A stretch of 64,000 nt of DNA from NCBI RefSeq assembly GCF_003944715.1, contig NZ_RWIT01000010.1, forward strand, positions 62,001 through 126,000, given 5' to 3'. Shown piece after piece: positions 49,839 to 58,607 of the stretch; positions within the stretch are counted from its first letter, which is position 1, and every line of letters begins with the position of its first letter. Source of the DNA: Hymenobacter rigui (GTDB lineage Bacteria > Bacteroidota > Bacteroidia > Cytophagales > Hymenobacteraceae). Made by a program: the position numbers and the translations under genes. The notes beneath the pieces were generated by a model. The model saw only the letters and a program-made list of their open reading frames with translations, was not told the origin of the DNA and did not search any database.

Positions 49839-51229
49839 CGTCCGAAAATGCTGACCGACGAGGTTTGGCCCGGCCGGATGGTGAACGTGCGCACGTCGGT
49901 GAACTGGCTGCCAGTGGCGGTTTTGGTGCGGAACACGAGGCGGTAGGCCCCGGGCTGCATCGGCAGGTTCACTTTGCTGCTGGTTTCGGGCAGGTTGTGC
50001 ACCCACGTCTGCTGCTCGTCCTGGCCGAGGCGGTAGATGCTGCCGTAGCCTTTCAGGTCCGACACGATGTTGAGAATGCCGGGAGCTTCGTAGGTTACGG
50101 CCGTTTCCTGGCCCTGCTTCACCGTGATGCGCCGCAGCTGCCGGGGCAGCGTGAGCAACTCCACCTCGTAGTTGCCGGCCAGCAGTTTCTGCCGCGCCCC
50201 GAAGGGCAGGGCCACCACCGTGGCCGGGTTGCCCTGGGCCCGCACCACCGCCTGCACCGTGCCGTAGGGGTTGGGCGAGGCGGCGGGGTTCTGCAGCCAC
50301 AGCGTACCCTGGGGCGTTTTGTAGCTGAGCACGTTGGCCCGGCCCGGTCGGATGGGCAGGTTCGGCTGCCGCACTGGGGGCACCGTGTTAATAACCAGGT
50401 CGTAGCTCTGCAGCGCGTCGATGTCGAGCACGTCGGGTTTTCCCTGGGCGTCGCGGTAGTGCACGTAGTTGTACTCGGGCAACTCCGTCACGCTGTTCAC
50501 AAACGTCAGGTTCACGTTCGATTCCACAGGGCGGCCGGCGTCATCGGTGAGGTTCACGCTCACGGTAGTTTTGGCCAGCGTCTGGGTCACTACATCGTTG
50601 AGGATGGTGCGAAAGGTCTTCACATCGGCCGCGTTGTAGTACTGGCCCAGGCATTCCAGCTGCTTGCCAAACTCCCGCTCGGCCCCGATGCCAATCACAA
50701 ACGGCTTCAGAAACACCCGCTTGCGCTGCAGCGCCAGGGCCGTGGCGCACGGGTCGCCCTTGCACGATTCCAGCCCGTCGGTAATCAGAATGAGCACGTT
50801 ACGGGCCGACTTGTCAGCCGGGAAATCCTGGGCCGACTGCAGCAGGGAGTACGTGATGGGCGTGTTGCCCTTGGGCTCAATCGTTTTGAGCCGGGCTTTG
50901 ATGGCCGCCGCGTTTTTGGGCGCGAAGGCCACTTCCAGCCGAGAATCCTCGCAGTTGTTCTCCTTATTCTCGTGCTGGTGCCCGTAGGCCCGCAGCGCCA
51001 GCTCCAAGTGGGGGTAGGCGTTGAGCGAGTCCACCATTTTCGACAACAGCCGCTTGGCCACGTCCCAGCGCTGCTCACCCTCCCACGGGGCCCGCATCGA
51101 GCCGGAGGCATCCAGCACGAACAGAATACGCGTGGTTTTGGGCTGGGCCGGCGCTGCGTTCTGGGCACGCGCAGACCCGGAGGCCAGCAGCCCCGCAAGC
51201 AAGCACATAACCAGAACAAAGTGGCGCAT
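49835..51229 (-). CDS. VWA-domain periplasmic protein
   Basis: The 464-aa protein starts at the ATG at 51229, giving a signal peptide (1-22, 'LLAGLLASGSARAQ'). The von Willebrand A domain is at about 30-210 with the MIDAS motif 'VLDASGSM' and the later Thr and Asp in 'GNTPITYSL' and 'ILITDGLESC'. The C-terminal 250 residues are beta-rich, with PEGA-like or carbohydrate-binding-like repeats ('LLAGNYEVELLTLPRQLRRITVKQGQ' in pieces). It probably acts in envelope protein assembly or as a metal-dependent adhesion scaffold. It is coupled to the small Cys-containing protein downstream. Confidence 0.85.
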   Translation of the reverse strand: MRHFVLVMCLLAGLLASGSARAQNAAPAQPKTTRILFVLDASGSMRAPWEGEQRWDVAKRLLSKMVDSLNAYPHLELALRAYGHQHENKENNCEDSRLEVAFAPKNAAAIKARLKTIEPKGNTPITYSLLQSAQDFPADKSARNVLILITDGLESCKGDPCATALALQRKRVFLKPFVIGIGAEREFGKQLECLGQYYNAADVKTFRTILNDVVTQTLAKTTVSVNLTDDAGRPVESNVNLTFVNSVTELPEYNYVHYRDAQGKPDVLDIDALQSYDLVINTVPPVRQPNLPIRPGRANVLSYKTPQGTLWLQNPAASPNPYGTVQAVVRAQGNPATVVALPFGARQKLLAGNYEVELLTLPRQLRRITVKQGQETAVTYEAPGILNIVSDLKGYGSIYRLGQDEQQTWVHNLPETSSKVNLPMQPGAYRLVFRTKTATGSQFTDVRTFTIRPGQTSSVSIFGR

Positions 51230-51257
51230 TTCGGACGTAACCGAAGAAGAAAAGAAC

Positions 51258-51345
51258 GTCATGCTGAGTTTGCCGAAGCATCTCTACCGCTTCGTTACAG
51301 TATGCTTGCGAAGCGGTAGAGATGCTTCGGCAAGCTCAGCATGAC
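51258..51345. repeat. Palindromic intergenic repeat, family A
   Basis: GTCATGCTGAGTTTGCCGAA... and ...TTCGGCAAGCTCAGCATGAC, arms of about 37 nt, between the N-terminal transketolase gene and the VWA gene. Confidence 0.92.
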
Positions 51346-51357
51346 GGTTTTAGGGGC

Positions 51358-52260
51358 TTAGTAATCGGCGGCTTTTTCCACGATGAGCTGCTGCAGGGCT
51401 TTTTCCAGCTGCTCGTCGTTGGGGGCCACGCCGTGCCACTTGTGCGAGCCCATCATGAAGTCCACACCGTAGCCCATCTGGGTATCCATCAGCACCAGGA
51501 TAGGCTGGCCCTGGCCGAGCAGGCTCTGGGCTTCCTTGATGGTGGGCAGCAGGGTTTCGAACTGGTTGCCGTCGGTTTCGAGTACGCGCCAGTTGAAGGC
51601 TTCAAACTTGGCGCGCAGGTCGCCGAGGCCGCCGATTTTGTCGGTGGGGCCGTCAATCTGCTGGCCGTTGCGGTCCACGAAGGCAATGAGGTTGTCGACC
51701 TTGTGGTGCGGGGCGTACATGGCCGCTTCCCATACCTGGCCTTCCTCCAGCTCCCCGTCGCCCATCAGCACAAATACAGTTTGGGGGTCGTTGTTGAGCT
51801 TTTTGGCTTGGGCCGCGCCCACGGCCACGCTCAGGCCCTGGCCCAACGAGCCCGAGGCTACCCGGACGCCGGGCAGGTGCTCGTGGGTGGCGGGGTGACC
51901 CTGCAGGCGGGAGTTGAGCTTGCGGAACGTAGCCAACTCGCTTACCGGGAAGTATCCCGAGCGGGCCAGCACCGAGTAGAACACCGGCGAAATGTGGCCG
52001 TTGGAGAGGAAAAACAGGTCTTGCCCGATGCCGTCCATATCGAAGGGCTGGGGCGTGTGCTTCATCACTTTGAAGTACAGGGCTACCAGCAAATCGGTGC
52101 AGCCCAAGGAGCCGCCGGGGTGACCCGAATTTACGGCGTGCACCATACGCACGATGTCGCGCCGCACCTGGGCGGCAATCTGTTTCAGCTCGGCCACCGA
52201 TTTGGTGGCTGCGGGCGCGTGGGTTTCGGATGAGGCGGCGAATGACGTGTCCTGCGACAT
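51358..52260 (-). CDS. Transketolase, N-terminal subunit
   Basis: The 300-aa protein is the thiamine-diphosphate-binding domain of the split transketolase. 'AVNSGHPGGSLGCTDLL' and 'HISPVFYSVLARSG' line the active site, 'GSLGQGLSVAVGAA' follows, and 'LMGDGELEEGQVWEAAMYA...VDRN' is the GDG-(x)n-N cofactor/Mg motif. It needs the C-terminal subunit at 47475-48431. In most genomes the two halves are adjacent; here PhyH, the small protein and VWA lie between. A TACCTTTG box precedes it. Confidence 0.95.
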   Translation of the reverse strand: MSQDTSFAASSETHAPAATKSVAELKQIAAQVRRDIVRMVHAVNSGHPGGSLGCTDLLVALYFKVMKHTPQPFDMDGIGQDLFFLSNGHISPVFYSVLARSGYFPVSELATFRKLNSRLQGHPATHEHLPGVRVASGSLGQGLSVAVGAAQAKKLNNDPQTVFVLMGDGELEEGQVWEAAMYAPHHKVDNLIAFVDRNGQQIDGPTDKIGGLGDLRAKFEAFNWRVLETDGNQFETLLPTIKEAQSLLGQGQPILVLMDTQMGYGVDFMMGSHKWHGVAPNDEQLEKALQQLIVEKAADY

Positions 52261-52290
52261 GGGTTCGGGTTGAGAATGGAGTTAGTGAGG

Positions 52291-52298
52291 CAAAGGTA
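52291..52298 (-). promoter_or_regulatory. -7 promoter box of the transketolase N-subunit gene
   Basis: The minus strand reads TACCTTTG, 30 bp upstream of the ATG. Confidence 0.5.
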
Positions 52299-52302
52299 AT
52301 TA

Positions 52303-52412
52303 CCTCACCCCAACCCCTCCCCATAAGGGAGGGGCTCTAGCTCTAAAAACTAGCGGTTAGAAAAGCTGCTAGAACTAGAGCCCCTCCCTTATGGGAAGGG
52401 GTTGGGGTGGGG
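52303..52412. repeat. Palindromic intergenic repeat, family E
   Basis: The arms CCTCACCCCAACCCCTCCCC... and ...GGGAAGGGGTTGGGGTGGGG continue through AGGGAGGGGCTCTAG, giving about 42-nt arms. It lies between the peroxiredoxin terminator and the transketolase promoter. Confidence 0.9.
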
Positions 52413-52414
52413 TA

Positions 52415-52445
52415 CAAAAAAGCCCCGCCGGAGGGGCGAGGCTTT
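52415..52445 (-). terminator. Terminator of the peroxiredoxin gene
   Basis: On the minus strand, AGCCTCGCC/GGCGGGGCT (one wobble pair) is followed by TTTTTG, 12 bp after the stop. Confidence 0.82.
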
Positions 52446-52456
52446 CAGGGGGGAAG

Positions 52457-52906
52457 CTACAGCAGCTGAGCCGCGTGGTTTTTGGTGTCGACTTTGGTAA
52501 TGACTTTCTCAATCAGGCCCTGCTCGTTGATGAGGAAGGTGTAGCGCATGGTGCCCATGTACTTGCGGCCGTACATCGACTTTTCCTGCCACACCCCGTA
52601 GTCCTGCACTATTTTCTTGTCCTCATCTACCAGCAGCGGGAAGGGCAGCTCGTGCTTGGTGGCAAACTTCTGGTGCGACTTCTCCGAGTCGATGCTTACA
52701 CCAAGCACCTGCACGCCGGCGGCCTGGAGCTGCGCGTAGTTGTCGCGGAGGTTGCAGGCTTGGGCGGTGCAGCCCGAGGTGTCATCTTTGGGGTAGAAGT
52801 AGAGGGCCACTTTGCGGCCCGCGTAATCCTGGAGGCGGTGGAGGGTGCCGTTCTGGTCTTTGGCTTCGAAGGCCGGGGCCTGCTCGCCAGCTTGGGGTAC
52901 TGCCAT
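52457..52906 (-). CDS. bcp: Thioredoxin-dependent thiol peroxidase (BCP-type peroxiredoxin)
   Basis: This 149-aa peroxiredoxin has 'YPKDDTSGCTAQACNLRDNY' (about 39-58) with the peroxidatic Cys and, five residues later, the resolving Cys of the atypical two-Cys BCP type. 'DFTP'-like start 'AFEAKDQNGTLHRLQDY', and 'YGVWQEKSMYGRKYMGTMRYTFLI' (pieces) carries the family Arg. It reduces hydroperoxides in the cytoplasm using thioredoxin. Single gene with terminator. Confidence 0.95.
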   Translation of the reverse strand: MAVPQAGEQAPAFEAKDQNGTLHRLQDYAGRKVALYFYPKDDTSGCTAQACNLRDNYAQLQAAGVQVLGVSIDSEKSHQKFATKHELPFPLLVDEDKKIVQDYGVWQEKSMYGRKYMGTMRYTFLINEQGLIEKVITKVDTKNHAAQLL

Positions 52907-52953
52907 GCCGCGAAGATAGAAGGGATTTTTGGGGATTCAGCAACGAAATAACA

Positions 52954-53121
52954 CCCGTCATTGCGAGCGAAGCGAAGCAATCCGTCCTTTTCATGGGACA
53001 GAGCACTGAACAGCAGAAAGCCCCTGACGGCCGAGCTGGCGTCAGGGGCTTCTGAATAGGTTAATTGTTTTGTGCTTCGTGAAGGACGGATTGCTTCGTC
53101 CTTCGCCCTCGCAATGACGGG
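52954..53121. repeat. Palindromic repeat, family F, enclosing a terminator
   Basis: CCCGTCATTGCGAGCGAAGC... and ...CTTCGCCCTCGCAATGACGGG frame an interior hairpin AAGCCCCTGAC/GTCAGGGGCTT (53018-53028 and 53041-53051). On the minus strand that hairpin ends in a short T stretch and probably terminates the lipocalin gene. Confidence 0.85.
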
Positions 53122-53127
53122 CTGGCG

Positions 53128-53706
53128 TTACGGCTTGCCGGCCATGGGCTGTGGGGTGAAAATCAGGTTTTCAACGGGGAAGCCCAACTCCCGGCCGCGG
53201 GCTACCAGCCGGTCACGCAGGTTGCGCTCCAGGTGGGGCTTGCGGCTCAGAATCCAGAGGTTTTTGCGCTCCGGCTCGCCTACCAGGGCATATTGGTAGT
53301 CCGATTCATCCAGGTCCAGAATCCAGTAGTCGCCCTCAAAGGGCCAGAAGAACTGCACTTTGAGGCGGGCATTGGTGGCATCCACGGCGCGGGCTACGGC
53401 GGTGGCGGTTTCGGCGGGGCCGTTGAGACCTTCCTTATGGCAGGTATTACGTACGTTTACCTTGCCATCGGGCCGTAGCTTGTACTCGGCTGTCACGTGC
53501 TGGCAGCCTTTCTCGAAGCGGGTGGGCAGGCGGGCCACCTCGTACCAGAGGCCGGCGTACTTGTGCAGGTCTACGTGGGCGACGGTGGGCAAGGCCGGAT
53601 AGGCTTTGCGGCGGGTGTAAGCGTAGGCCGCTACGCCGGCCGCCACAGCGGCGGCAGCGGCTCCCAGCAGCACGGGCTGGCGGCGTTTGAGCAGGTTCTT
53701 GGGCAT
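53128..53706 (-). CDS. Lipocalin family protein (Blc-like)
   Basis: The 192-aa protein has an N-terminal membrane anchor or signal (12-30, 'LLGAAAAAVAAGVAAYAY') without a lipobox. The lipocalin barrel begins 'YAGLWYEVARLPTRFEKGC' (GxW motif, about 51-69). 'DYQYALVGEPERKNLWILSR' is the C-terminal signature of bacterial Blc. It binds lipids or lysophospholipids in the envelope. Here the anchor appears to be a transmembrane helix instead of a lipid, unlike E. coli Blc. Confidence 0.92.
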   Translation of the reverse strand: MPKNLLKRRQPVLLGAAAAAVAAGVAAYAYTRRKAYPALPTVAHVDLHKYAGLWYEVARLPTRFEKGCQHVTAEYKLRPDGKVNVRNTCHKEGLNGPAETATAVARAVDATNARLKVQFFWPFEGDYWILDLDESDYQYALVGEPERKNLWILSRKPHLERNLRDRLVARGRELGFPVENLIFTPQPMAGKP

Positions 53707-53820
53707 AGGGTTGAGGTTGGAAGTTGCCGCTGTTTACGCAGAATCACTGTTGGCGGCTTGAAGAATTGCTGAAGCTCCCAGAGAACAGGAAACCTGAAAA
53801 GTAAGTGAATTACCGAAGTC

Positions 53821-54324
53821 CTACTCCACTTCATCTTTCTCAGACCAGCGCAATGCTACCTCGGGGAGATTGGGATTTCCGATGTCAGCTGTCCAATAAA
53901 AGCGCCAGTCATCTGCCGAGTGTACATATTGGGCGAGTGTACCGTCTTGCACCAGTTCCTGCAGGATCTGCGTCACTTCTGTATCATTATCATTGGTCAG
54001 CGACGGATATTTAGCCAGCATGGCTGGGTTGTTTTGAAGAAAGTTAATCAGGAACCAAGGATCAATGCCGGTACAACCGCCTTCCTTCGCGTAATCGAAA
54101 TCCACCTCTACCCCGAACATGGTAACCAGACAGCCTGCGCCGTGGAACGCATACCGTACACGCTGTTGTGCATCCAGATAACCTGCCCGGTAACCGGGGC
54201 TTTCTTCGCGCTGTTGAAAGCCGCAGTCTTGTTCCGATTTGGCATTTAGCAAGGCTACAGCCTTATAAACAGCTGCTTGGTATTCTTTGATGAGTTCTGT
54301 GACTTGCTGCTTAGCTGAAAGCAT
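53821..54324 (-). CDS. Hypothetical protein, DUF6896-like
   Basis: The 167-aa cytoplasmic acidic protein has a helical N-terminus. Its core, 'YAFHGAGCLVTMFGVEVDFDY...DPWFLINFLQNN' (about 58-99), recalls DUF6896 proteins, which are often found as small stand-alone genes of uncertain role. The match is by eye and weak. No toxin gene is adjacent. Codon use is less GC-biased than neighbours. Confidence 0.55.
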   Translation of the reverse strand: MLSAKQQVTELIKEYQAAVYKAVALLNAKSEQDCGFQQREESPGYRAGYLDAQQRVRYAFHGAGCLVTMFGVEVDFDYAKEGGCTGIDPWFLINFLQNNPAMLAKYPSLTNDNDTEVTQILQELVQDGTLAQYVHSADDWRFYWTADIGNPNLPEVALRWSEKDEVE

Positions 54325-54488
54325 TATAGAAGAGATGAGTGTACAGAAGCAGTCAGATATCCTAACATACTTCGTTTTCCGTTTCTCGAAAAGCGTCCTT
54401 GTAGAAACGCAATAGTTGAAGTCGCTTCAATGATCTGTTGTAGCTCAGCCTCAGCAATGCGGCTACGTTGTTCCGTCTGCAAAGGCTA

Positions 54489-54524
54489 TAAAAATAAGTA
54501 CCCCGGAACTGTGCTCCGGGGTAC
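54489..54524 (-). terminator. Terminator of the M23 peptidase gene
   Basis: The perfect 10-bp stem GTACCCCGGA/TCCGGGGTAC has a 7-nt loop and is followed on the minus strand by TTATTTTTAT, 33 bp after the stop. Confidence 0.9.
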
Positions 54525-54557
54525 AACTTCTATAGTCGTGCAACTTGCGTTCCGCGG

Positions 54558-56570
54558 CTACAGCACTAAGTTAATCACCTTCTCATTACCGGCCTGGTCG
54601 GTCAGGCGGAGGGTGGCGGGGCCGTGCAGGGGCGGGCCCAGCGTGTCGTCGCGCTCCGAGTAGATGGTGGCGTTTTTGTGCTCGAAGCGCAGCAGGCGGA
54701 ACTGCCCGTTCACTTCCAGCTTGTAGCTGGCCAGGCCCGAGAGGTCGTCGCCGACCTTGAATACCACGCCGCCGGGGCCGCGGCTGATGAGGCGGGCCGA
54801 AGGCGGAATAGTGTCGGTGAGGAGCTTAAACTGCCCGAAGGCCTTGATGGGAGCCGTAATGGCGGTGGCATCGGCGTTCCACTTGCCGCCCACGTAGGCC
54901 CGGCCGCCCTTGGCCGTGACGCTGTAGATAGCCGTGCGACGCGGGTCGGCTACCGGAGCTTCGGGCTTGAGGGTGAGGGCCATGGTTTCGTAGAGCGGGG
55001 TACGGGGGTGATGCACCGTCCAGAGGCCCTGCTTGTAGCTGGTTTGCACAAATAAGGTGTCAAACAGCGTCTTCGGCCCGAAGCCCAGCGCCAGATTGCC
55101 AGTGCTGAACCCAAACTCCCGGCCCGCCGGAATCAGGGCCTGCCGGTCGAACCGCTTGGTAATGCGGCCGAACTGCAGGGAGTCGGGGCGGCCGGCGCGC
55201 AGGTCGTAGAGGTACACGTTCTGGCTTTGCTCGGTATAGCTGGGTTTGAGCGTGAGGCGGCGGTTGCCTTTGAACAGCGTAAGGTTGCCGCCCACCGCGG
55301 CCGTGTCAGGGTCGGCGGCGGTAGCCACCAGCAGGTTGCGGCTGATATCGTAGCGCAGGGCCGGGGTTTTCACGGCCGCCGAGCGGGTTTTGTGGTAGCT
55401 GTCGGCCATACCCCGCAGTGCAAAGCGTAGAGGCGTGAGGTTGCCGTAGGAGTCGCTCAGGCGTACTTCCACGCTGTATACCTTGCCCGGCTCCACGCGC
55501 AGCTTGCCCTTGCCGGGGCCGGTGGTGTACATGTGCAGGTCGTTGCCATCGTCCACGAACAGCTTTTCCAGCTGCCGGCCCTGGGTGGCGCGCCACTCAT
55601 AGTCGAGGTGGTTATTGATCTGGCGGGAGCCTTCCGGAAACGGAATGGCATCTACCACGTGCTGGTAGTGGGGCTGGCCGTTCACCAGCACCTCCACCTT
55701 CTGAATCCCGTTCTTGTTCCACACCTGGTCAAACCGGTCGAAGCCCTGCATGAGCAGGCCCACGGTACCGTTGGCCGGAATAGTATCAGCCCACACGTAG
55801 CCGCCGCCGTTGAGCAGGGGCGGGGTCTTGGGAATGAAGATTGACTTGCCAAACTTCCCCTGCACCCGCGCATCAATGTTCAGGGCCTCCACACCGAAGG
55901 CCAGCAGCGTGGGCGCCACGTGGTCCTGAATTTCCGGAAAGCCGCCCCATTGCAGCGGGTTCAGCTGCTCATCCTGGGCCGTGCGCACCTCCCAGTGCAG
56001 ATGCGGCCCGGCCGAGCCCCCGGTATTGCCCGAGAGGGCCACCACTTCGCCGCGCTTCACGGGGAACTGGTCGGGCTTGAAAAACAGCTCCAGCTCGTAG
56101 GTCTGCTTCTCGTACTGGCGGCGGCGCAGCTCCTCGGCCACGGGGCCTTTGAAGCGGTTGAGGTGGCCGTACACGGTGGTGAGGCCGTTGGGGTGGGTGA
56201 TGTAGAGCACGTTGCCGTAGCCGTAGCTGCTCTGCTTCATCCGGGAAATGTAGCCGTCGGCCGAGGCGTAAACCGGCAAATCTACCCGGCCATCAGTCTT
56301 GATATCGAGGCCCCCGTGGAAGTGGTTGGGCCGCAGCTCGCCCATGCTACCCGCCAGAAAATTCTGCTGGCCGGGCTTAATGGGAAACAGGAAATAGCCC
56401 TGCGGTACCACGGGGCGGGCACTGGAGGCCTGATTCTGGGTGGCTTTGGGCTTCTCCGTCGAATCGGGCTCCTGCCCGCCGCAGGCGGTGGGCTGTAACC
56501 CCAGTAACAGCAAAAACGGCACCGCCACGCTCAGCAGATGGCGGGACCGGGTAGTCAGGAAATCGGGCAT
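54558..56570 (-). CDS. M23-family metallopeptidase (LytM-like), envelope
   Basis: The 670-aa protein has a signal sequence (1-28, 'LLSVAVPFLLLLGLQPTAC'), possibly a lipoprotein with a weak lipobox at Cys 30. The peptidase domain is at about 60-210 with zinc ligands in 'HFHGGLDI' (His and Asp) and 'GPHLHWEV' (His-x-His). The remaining ~450 residues are beta-sandwich repeats, ending 'TLRLTDQAGNEKVINLVL', that presumably bind cell wall or partner proteins. It should cut peptidoglycan cross-links or activate hydrolases during growth and division. Confidence 0.9.
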   Translation of the reverse strand: MPDFLTTRSRHLLSVAVPFLLLLGLQPTACGGQEPDSTEKPKATQNQASSARPVVPQGYFLFPIKPGQQNFLAGSMGELRPNHFHGGLDIKTDGRVDLPVYASADGYISRMKQSSYGYGNVLYITHPNGLTTVYGHLNRFKGPVAEELRRRQYEKQTYELELFFKPDQFPVKRGEVVALSGNTGGSAGPHLHWEVRTAQDEQLNPLQWGGFPEIQDHVAPTLLAFGVEALNIDARVQGKFGKSIFIPKTPPLLNGGGYVWADTIPANGTVGLLMQGFDRFDQVWNKNGIQKVEVLVNGQPHYQHVVDAIPFPEGSRQINNHLDYEWRATQGRQLEKLFVDDGNDLHMYTTGPGKGKLRVEPGKVYSVEVRLSDSYGNLTPLRFALRGMADSYHKTRSAAVKTPALRYDISRNLLVATAADPDTAAVGGNLTLFKGNRRLTLKPSYTEQSQNVYLYDLRAGRPDSLQFGRITKRFDRQALIPAGREFGFSTGNLALGFGPKTLFDTLFVQTSYKQGLWTVHHPRTPLYETMALTLKPEAPVADPRRTAIYSVTAKGGRAYVGGKWNADATAITAPIKAFGQFKLLTDTIPPSARLISRGPGGVVFKVGDDLSGLASYKLEVNGQFRLLRFEHKNATIYSERDDTLGPPLHGPATLRLTDQAGNEKVINLVL

Positions 56571-56707
56571 TCAGGAAAGGAAATCAGCAGCAAAAAATAA
56601 GGACGTGGATGCCGCAGCAACGCCGGAGCCCGGCACAATCGTGCCCGGCCAGCCGGGAAAAAGGATACGAGGGATATCGGGCGGAGGTGGCAGGAGCAAC
56701 AAGAAGA

Positions 56708-56899
56708 GCGTCATTCCGAGCCCCGCGAGGAATCTCGCGTGCTGATGTTTGAAATGGCAACCGCTCCACAGCCCAGGGTTTAAACCCTGGGCTAGTAAAT
56801 CGTTCAGGCAAAGCGGTAGAGATGCTTCACGGGGCTCAGCATGACAGCTAGCTTGGCAATGTCAGCACGCGAGATTCCTCGCGGGGGCTCGGAATGACG
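56708..56899. repeat. Composite palindromic repeat: family B outer, inner palindrome and family A half
   Basis: The outer family B arms (GCGTCATTCCGAGCCCCGCG and ...GGGGGCTCGGAATGACG) enclose a perfect 24-bp palindrome, AGCCCAGGGTTTAAACCCTGGGCT (as arms at 56770-56781 and 56782-56793). They also enclose the right half of a family A element (56811-56850, GCGGTAGAGATGCTTC...GCTCAGCATGAC). This suggests insertion of one repeat type inside another. Confidence 0.82.
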
Positions 56900-56909
56900 T
56901 TCTGTTGGC

Positions 56910-57524
56910 CTACTTCACCGCCAGGTCAAACATCTTGTCCTCGCCGATGAAGCCGGTGAGCTGGTCACCGATTTTGACGGGGCCCACGCCGCTGGGGGTG
57001 CCGGTAAAGATCAGGTCGCCCATTTTCAGGGTGATGAACTGGGAGATGTAGCTGATGATTTTCGAGAAGTCGTGCAGCATCAGGCCGGAGTTGCCCTGCT
57101 GGCGTACCTCGCCGTTTACTTCCAGCCGGAAGTCGATGTTCTTGAGGTCGGCAAACTCCGATACCGGCTTGAACTCCTGGGAAATCGGGGCCGAGCCGTC
57201 GAAGCCTTTGGCCAGTTCCCAGGGCAGGCCCTTGCTTTTGAGCTTGCTCTGCAGGTCGCGGGCCGTGAAATCAATGCCCAGCCCGATGGCGTCGAAATAG
57301 GTGGGGGCAAATTTCTCCTCGATGTTCTTACCGTTTTTGCAGATGCGCAGCACCAGCTCCACCTCGTGGTGAATGTCCTGGGAGAAATCTGGCAAGAAGA
57401 AGGGCTGGTTGCGCTGGAGCAGGGCCGTGTCGGGCTTAGCGAAGATGACGGGCGCGTCGGGCGTTTCGTTCTGGAGTTCGGCAATATGTTCGGCGTAGTT
57501 GCGGCCGATGCAGAGAATTTTCAT
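56910..57524 (-). CDS. Fumarylacetoacetate hydrolase-family enzyme
   Basis: The 204-aa protein starts at the ATG at 57524 ('MKILCIGRNYAEHIAEL'). It is a single-domain FAH fold: 'PVIFAKPDTAL', 'IHHEVELVLRI' (metal-binding His-x-Glu-x-Glu), 'GIDFTARDLQ', 'LPWELAKGFDGSAPI' and 'GDLIFTGTPSGVGPV'. Members are Mg-dependent hydrolases, decarboxylases or isomerases such as oxaloacetate decarboxylase and acylpyruvase. The precise reaction cannot be assigned. It is divergent from the M48 peptidase gene, with no catabolic partner nearby. Confidence 0.92.
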   Translation of the reverse strand: MKILCIGRNYAEHIAELQNETPDAPVIFAKPDTALLQRNQPFFLPDFSQDIHHEVELVLRICKNGKNIEEKFAPTYFDAIGLGIDFTARDLQSKLKSKGLPWELAKGFDGSAPISQEFKPVSEFADLKNIDFRLEVNGEVRQQGNSGLMLHDFSKIISYISQFITLKMGDLIFTGTPSGVGPVKIGDQLTGFIGEDKMFDLAVK

Positions 57525-57786
57525 GCTCAGGGAATTGAAGGAGTTTGGGGCAGATACCGCCACCACGGAGCCGCCGGTTTTGCAGAAAACGCGCGGCAGA
57601 CGGTCAAAAATAGCGTTTAATTCGCGGGGCCAAAACCCAAAATACCGGCTGACTGCAGCGCCGGGGGTGGTGGCAAACATTTTGCCCACTGCCGTACGTA
57701 TAGCACGCTGTCAGGCGCTGGCTCCCCCCAGCTCGTTCCTGGCTTTCATCCTCCCGTTCTGTTCCTTCTCTCTTCAGTCTTTTCCC

Positions 57787-58581
57787 ATGTTTAAAAAAAT
57801 TGCTTTGGCCAGCTGCCTGTTCGTGGCTGCCGCCTGCTCCACGGTGCCCATTACCGGCCGCCGCCAGCTCAGTTTGGTTTCCGATACGGAAATGAACACC
57901 ATGGCCGCCCAGGAATACCAGAAAGTGCTGGCCAGCAGCCGCGTTATTAACAGCGGTGAGCAGGCGGCTATGGTCAAGCGTGTGGGCCAGCGCATTCAGC
58001 AGGCCGTGGAAATGTATTTCCGCCAGCAAAACCAGCAGGCTCAGCTGGAAGGCTATCAGTGGGAATTCAACCTCATTGACGACAAGCAGGAAAACGCCTG
58101 GTGTATGCCCGGTGGTAAGGTGGCCGTGTACAGCGGTATCCTACCCATCACGCAGGATGAAAATGGCCTGGCCGTCGTAATGGGCCACGAAATTGCCCAC
58201 GCCGTTGCCCGTCACAGCTCGGAGCGCATGAGCCAGCAGATGGCGGCGCAGGGCCTGGGCACCGTAGTTTCGACGGCTGTGGGGCAGAGCCCAACCGCTA
58301 CGCAAAGCGTGTTTCTGCAGGCCGTGGGCGTGGGCTCTTCGCTGGGCCTGCTGAAGTATGGTCGCAGCCAGGAGTCGGAAGCTGACCATTTGGGGCTTAT
58401 CTTCATGGCCATGGCCGGCTACAACCCCGATGGAGCCGTACAGTTCTGGCAGCGCATGGACGCCCGCGAAAATGCCGCCTCACCGCCCGAATTCCTGTCT
58501 ACTCACCCCTCCAACGGCACCCGTATTGCCAGCATTCAGAAAGAGCTGCCGGAAGCCCGTACGTATTACAAACCCCGCTAA
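57787..58581 (+). CDS. M48-family zinc metallopeptidase lipoprotein
   Basis: The 264-aa protein starts at the ATG at 57787. A lipoprotein signal ends 'FVAAAC' (Cys 17). 'VVMGHEIAHAVARHS' (about 135-149) is the HExxH zinc motif, with the third ligand in 'SQESEADHLGLIFM' about 60 residues on. This is the LoiP/BepA-like type that degrades misassembled outer-membrane proteins in the periplasm. The next two small envelope genes follow within 26 and 2 bp, probably as one operon. Confidence 0.93.
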   Translation: MFKKIALASCLFVAAACSTVPITGRRQLSLVSDTEMNTMAAQEYQKVLASSRVINSGEQAAMVKRVGQRIQQAVEMYFRQQNQQAQLEGYQWEFNLIDDKQENAWCMPGGKVAVYSGILPITQDENGLAVVMGHEIAHAVARHSSERMSQQMAAQGLGTVVSTAVGQSPTATQSVFLQAVGVGSSLGLLKYGRSQESEADHLGLIFMAMAGYNPDGAVQFWQRMDARENAASPPEFLSTHPSNGTRIASIQKELPEARTYYKPR

Positions 58582-58607
58582 CTTCGGATTGATTTAGCCA
58601 GTATCAG

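Noticed and set aside
49865..51319. 484-codon open frame antisense to the VWA gene
   Set aside because: The VWA protein has a signal peptide and MIDAS motif; the opposite frame has no recognisable feature and runs into a repeat.
51021..51344. Small open frames running through family A repeats (also at 63512-63883 and 36953-37324)
   Set aside because: They arise from translating the palindromic repeats and their flanks; they have no independent gene signal.
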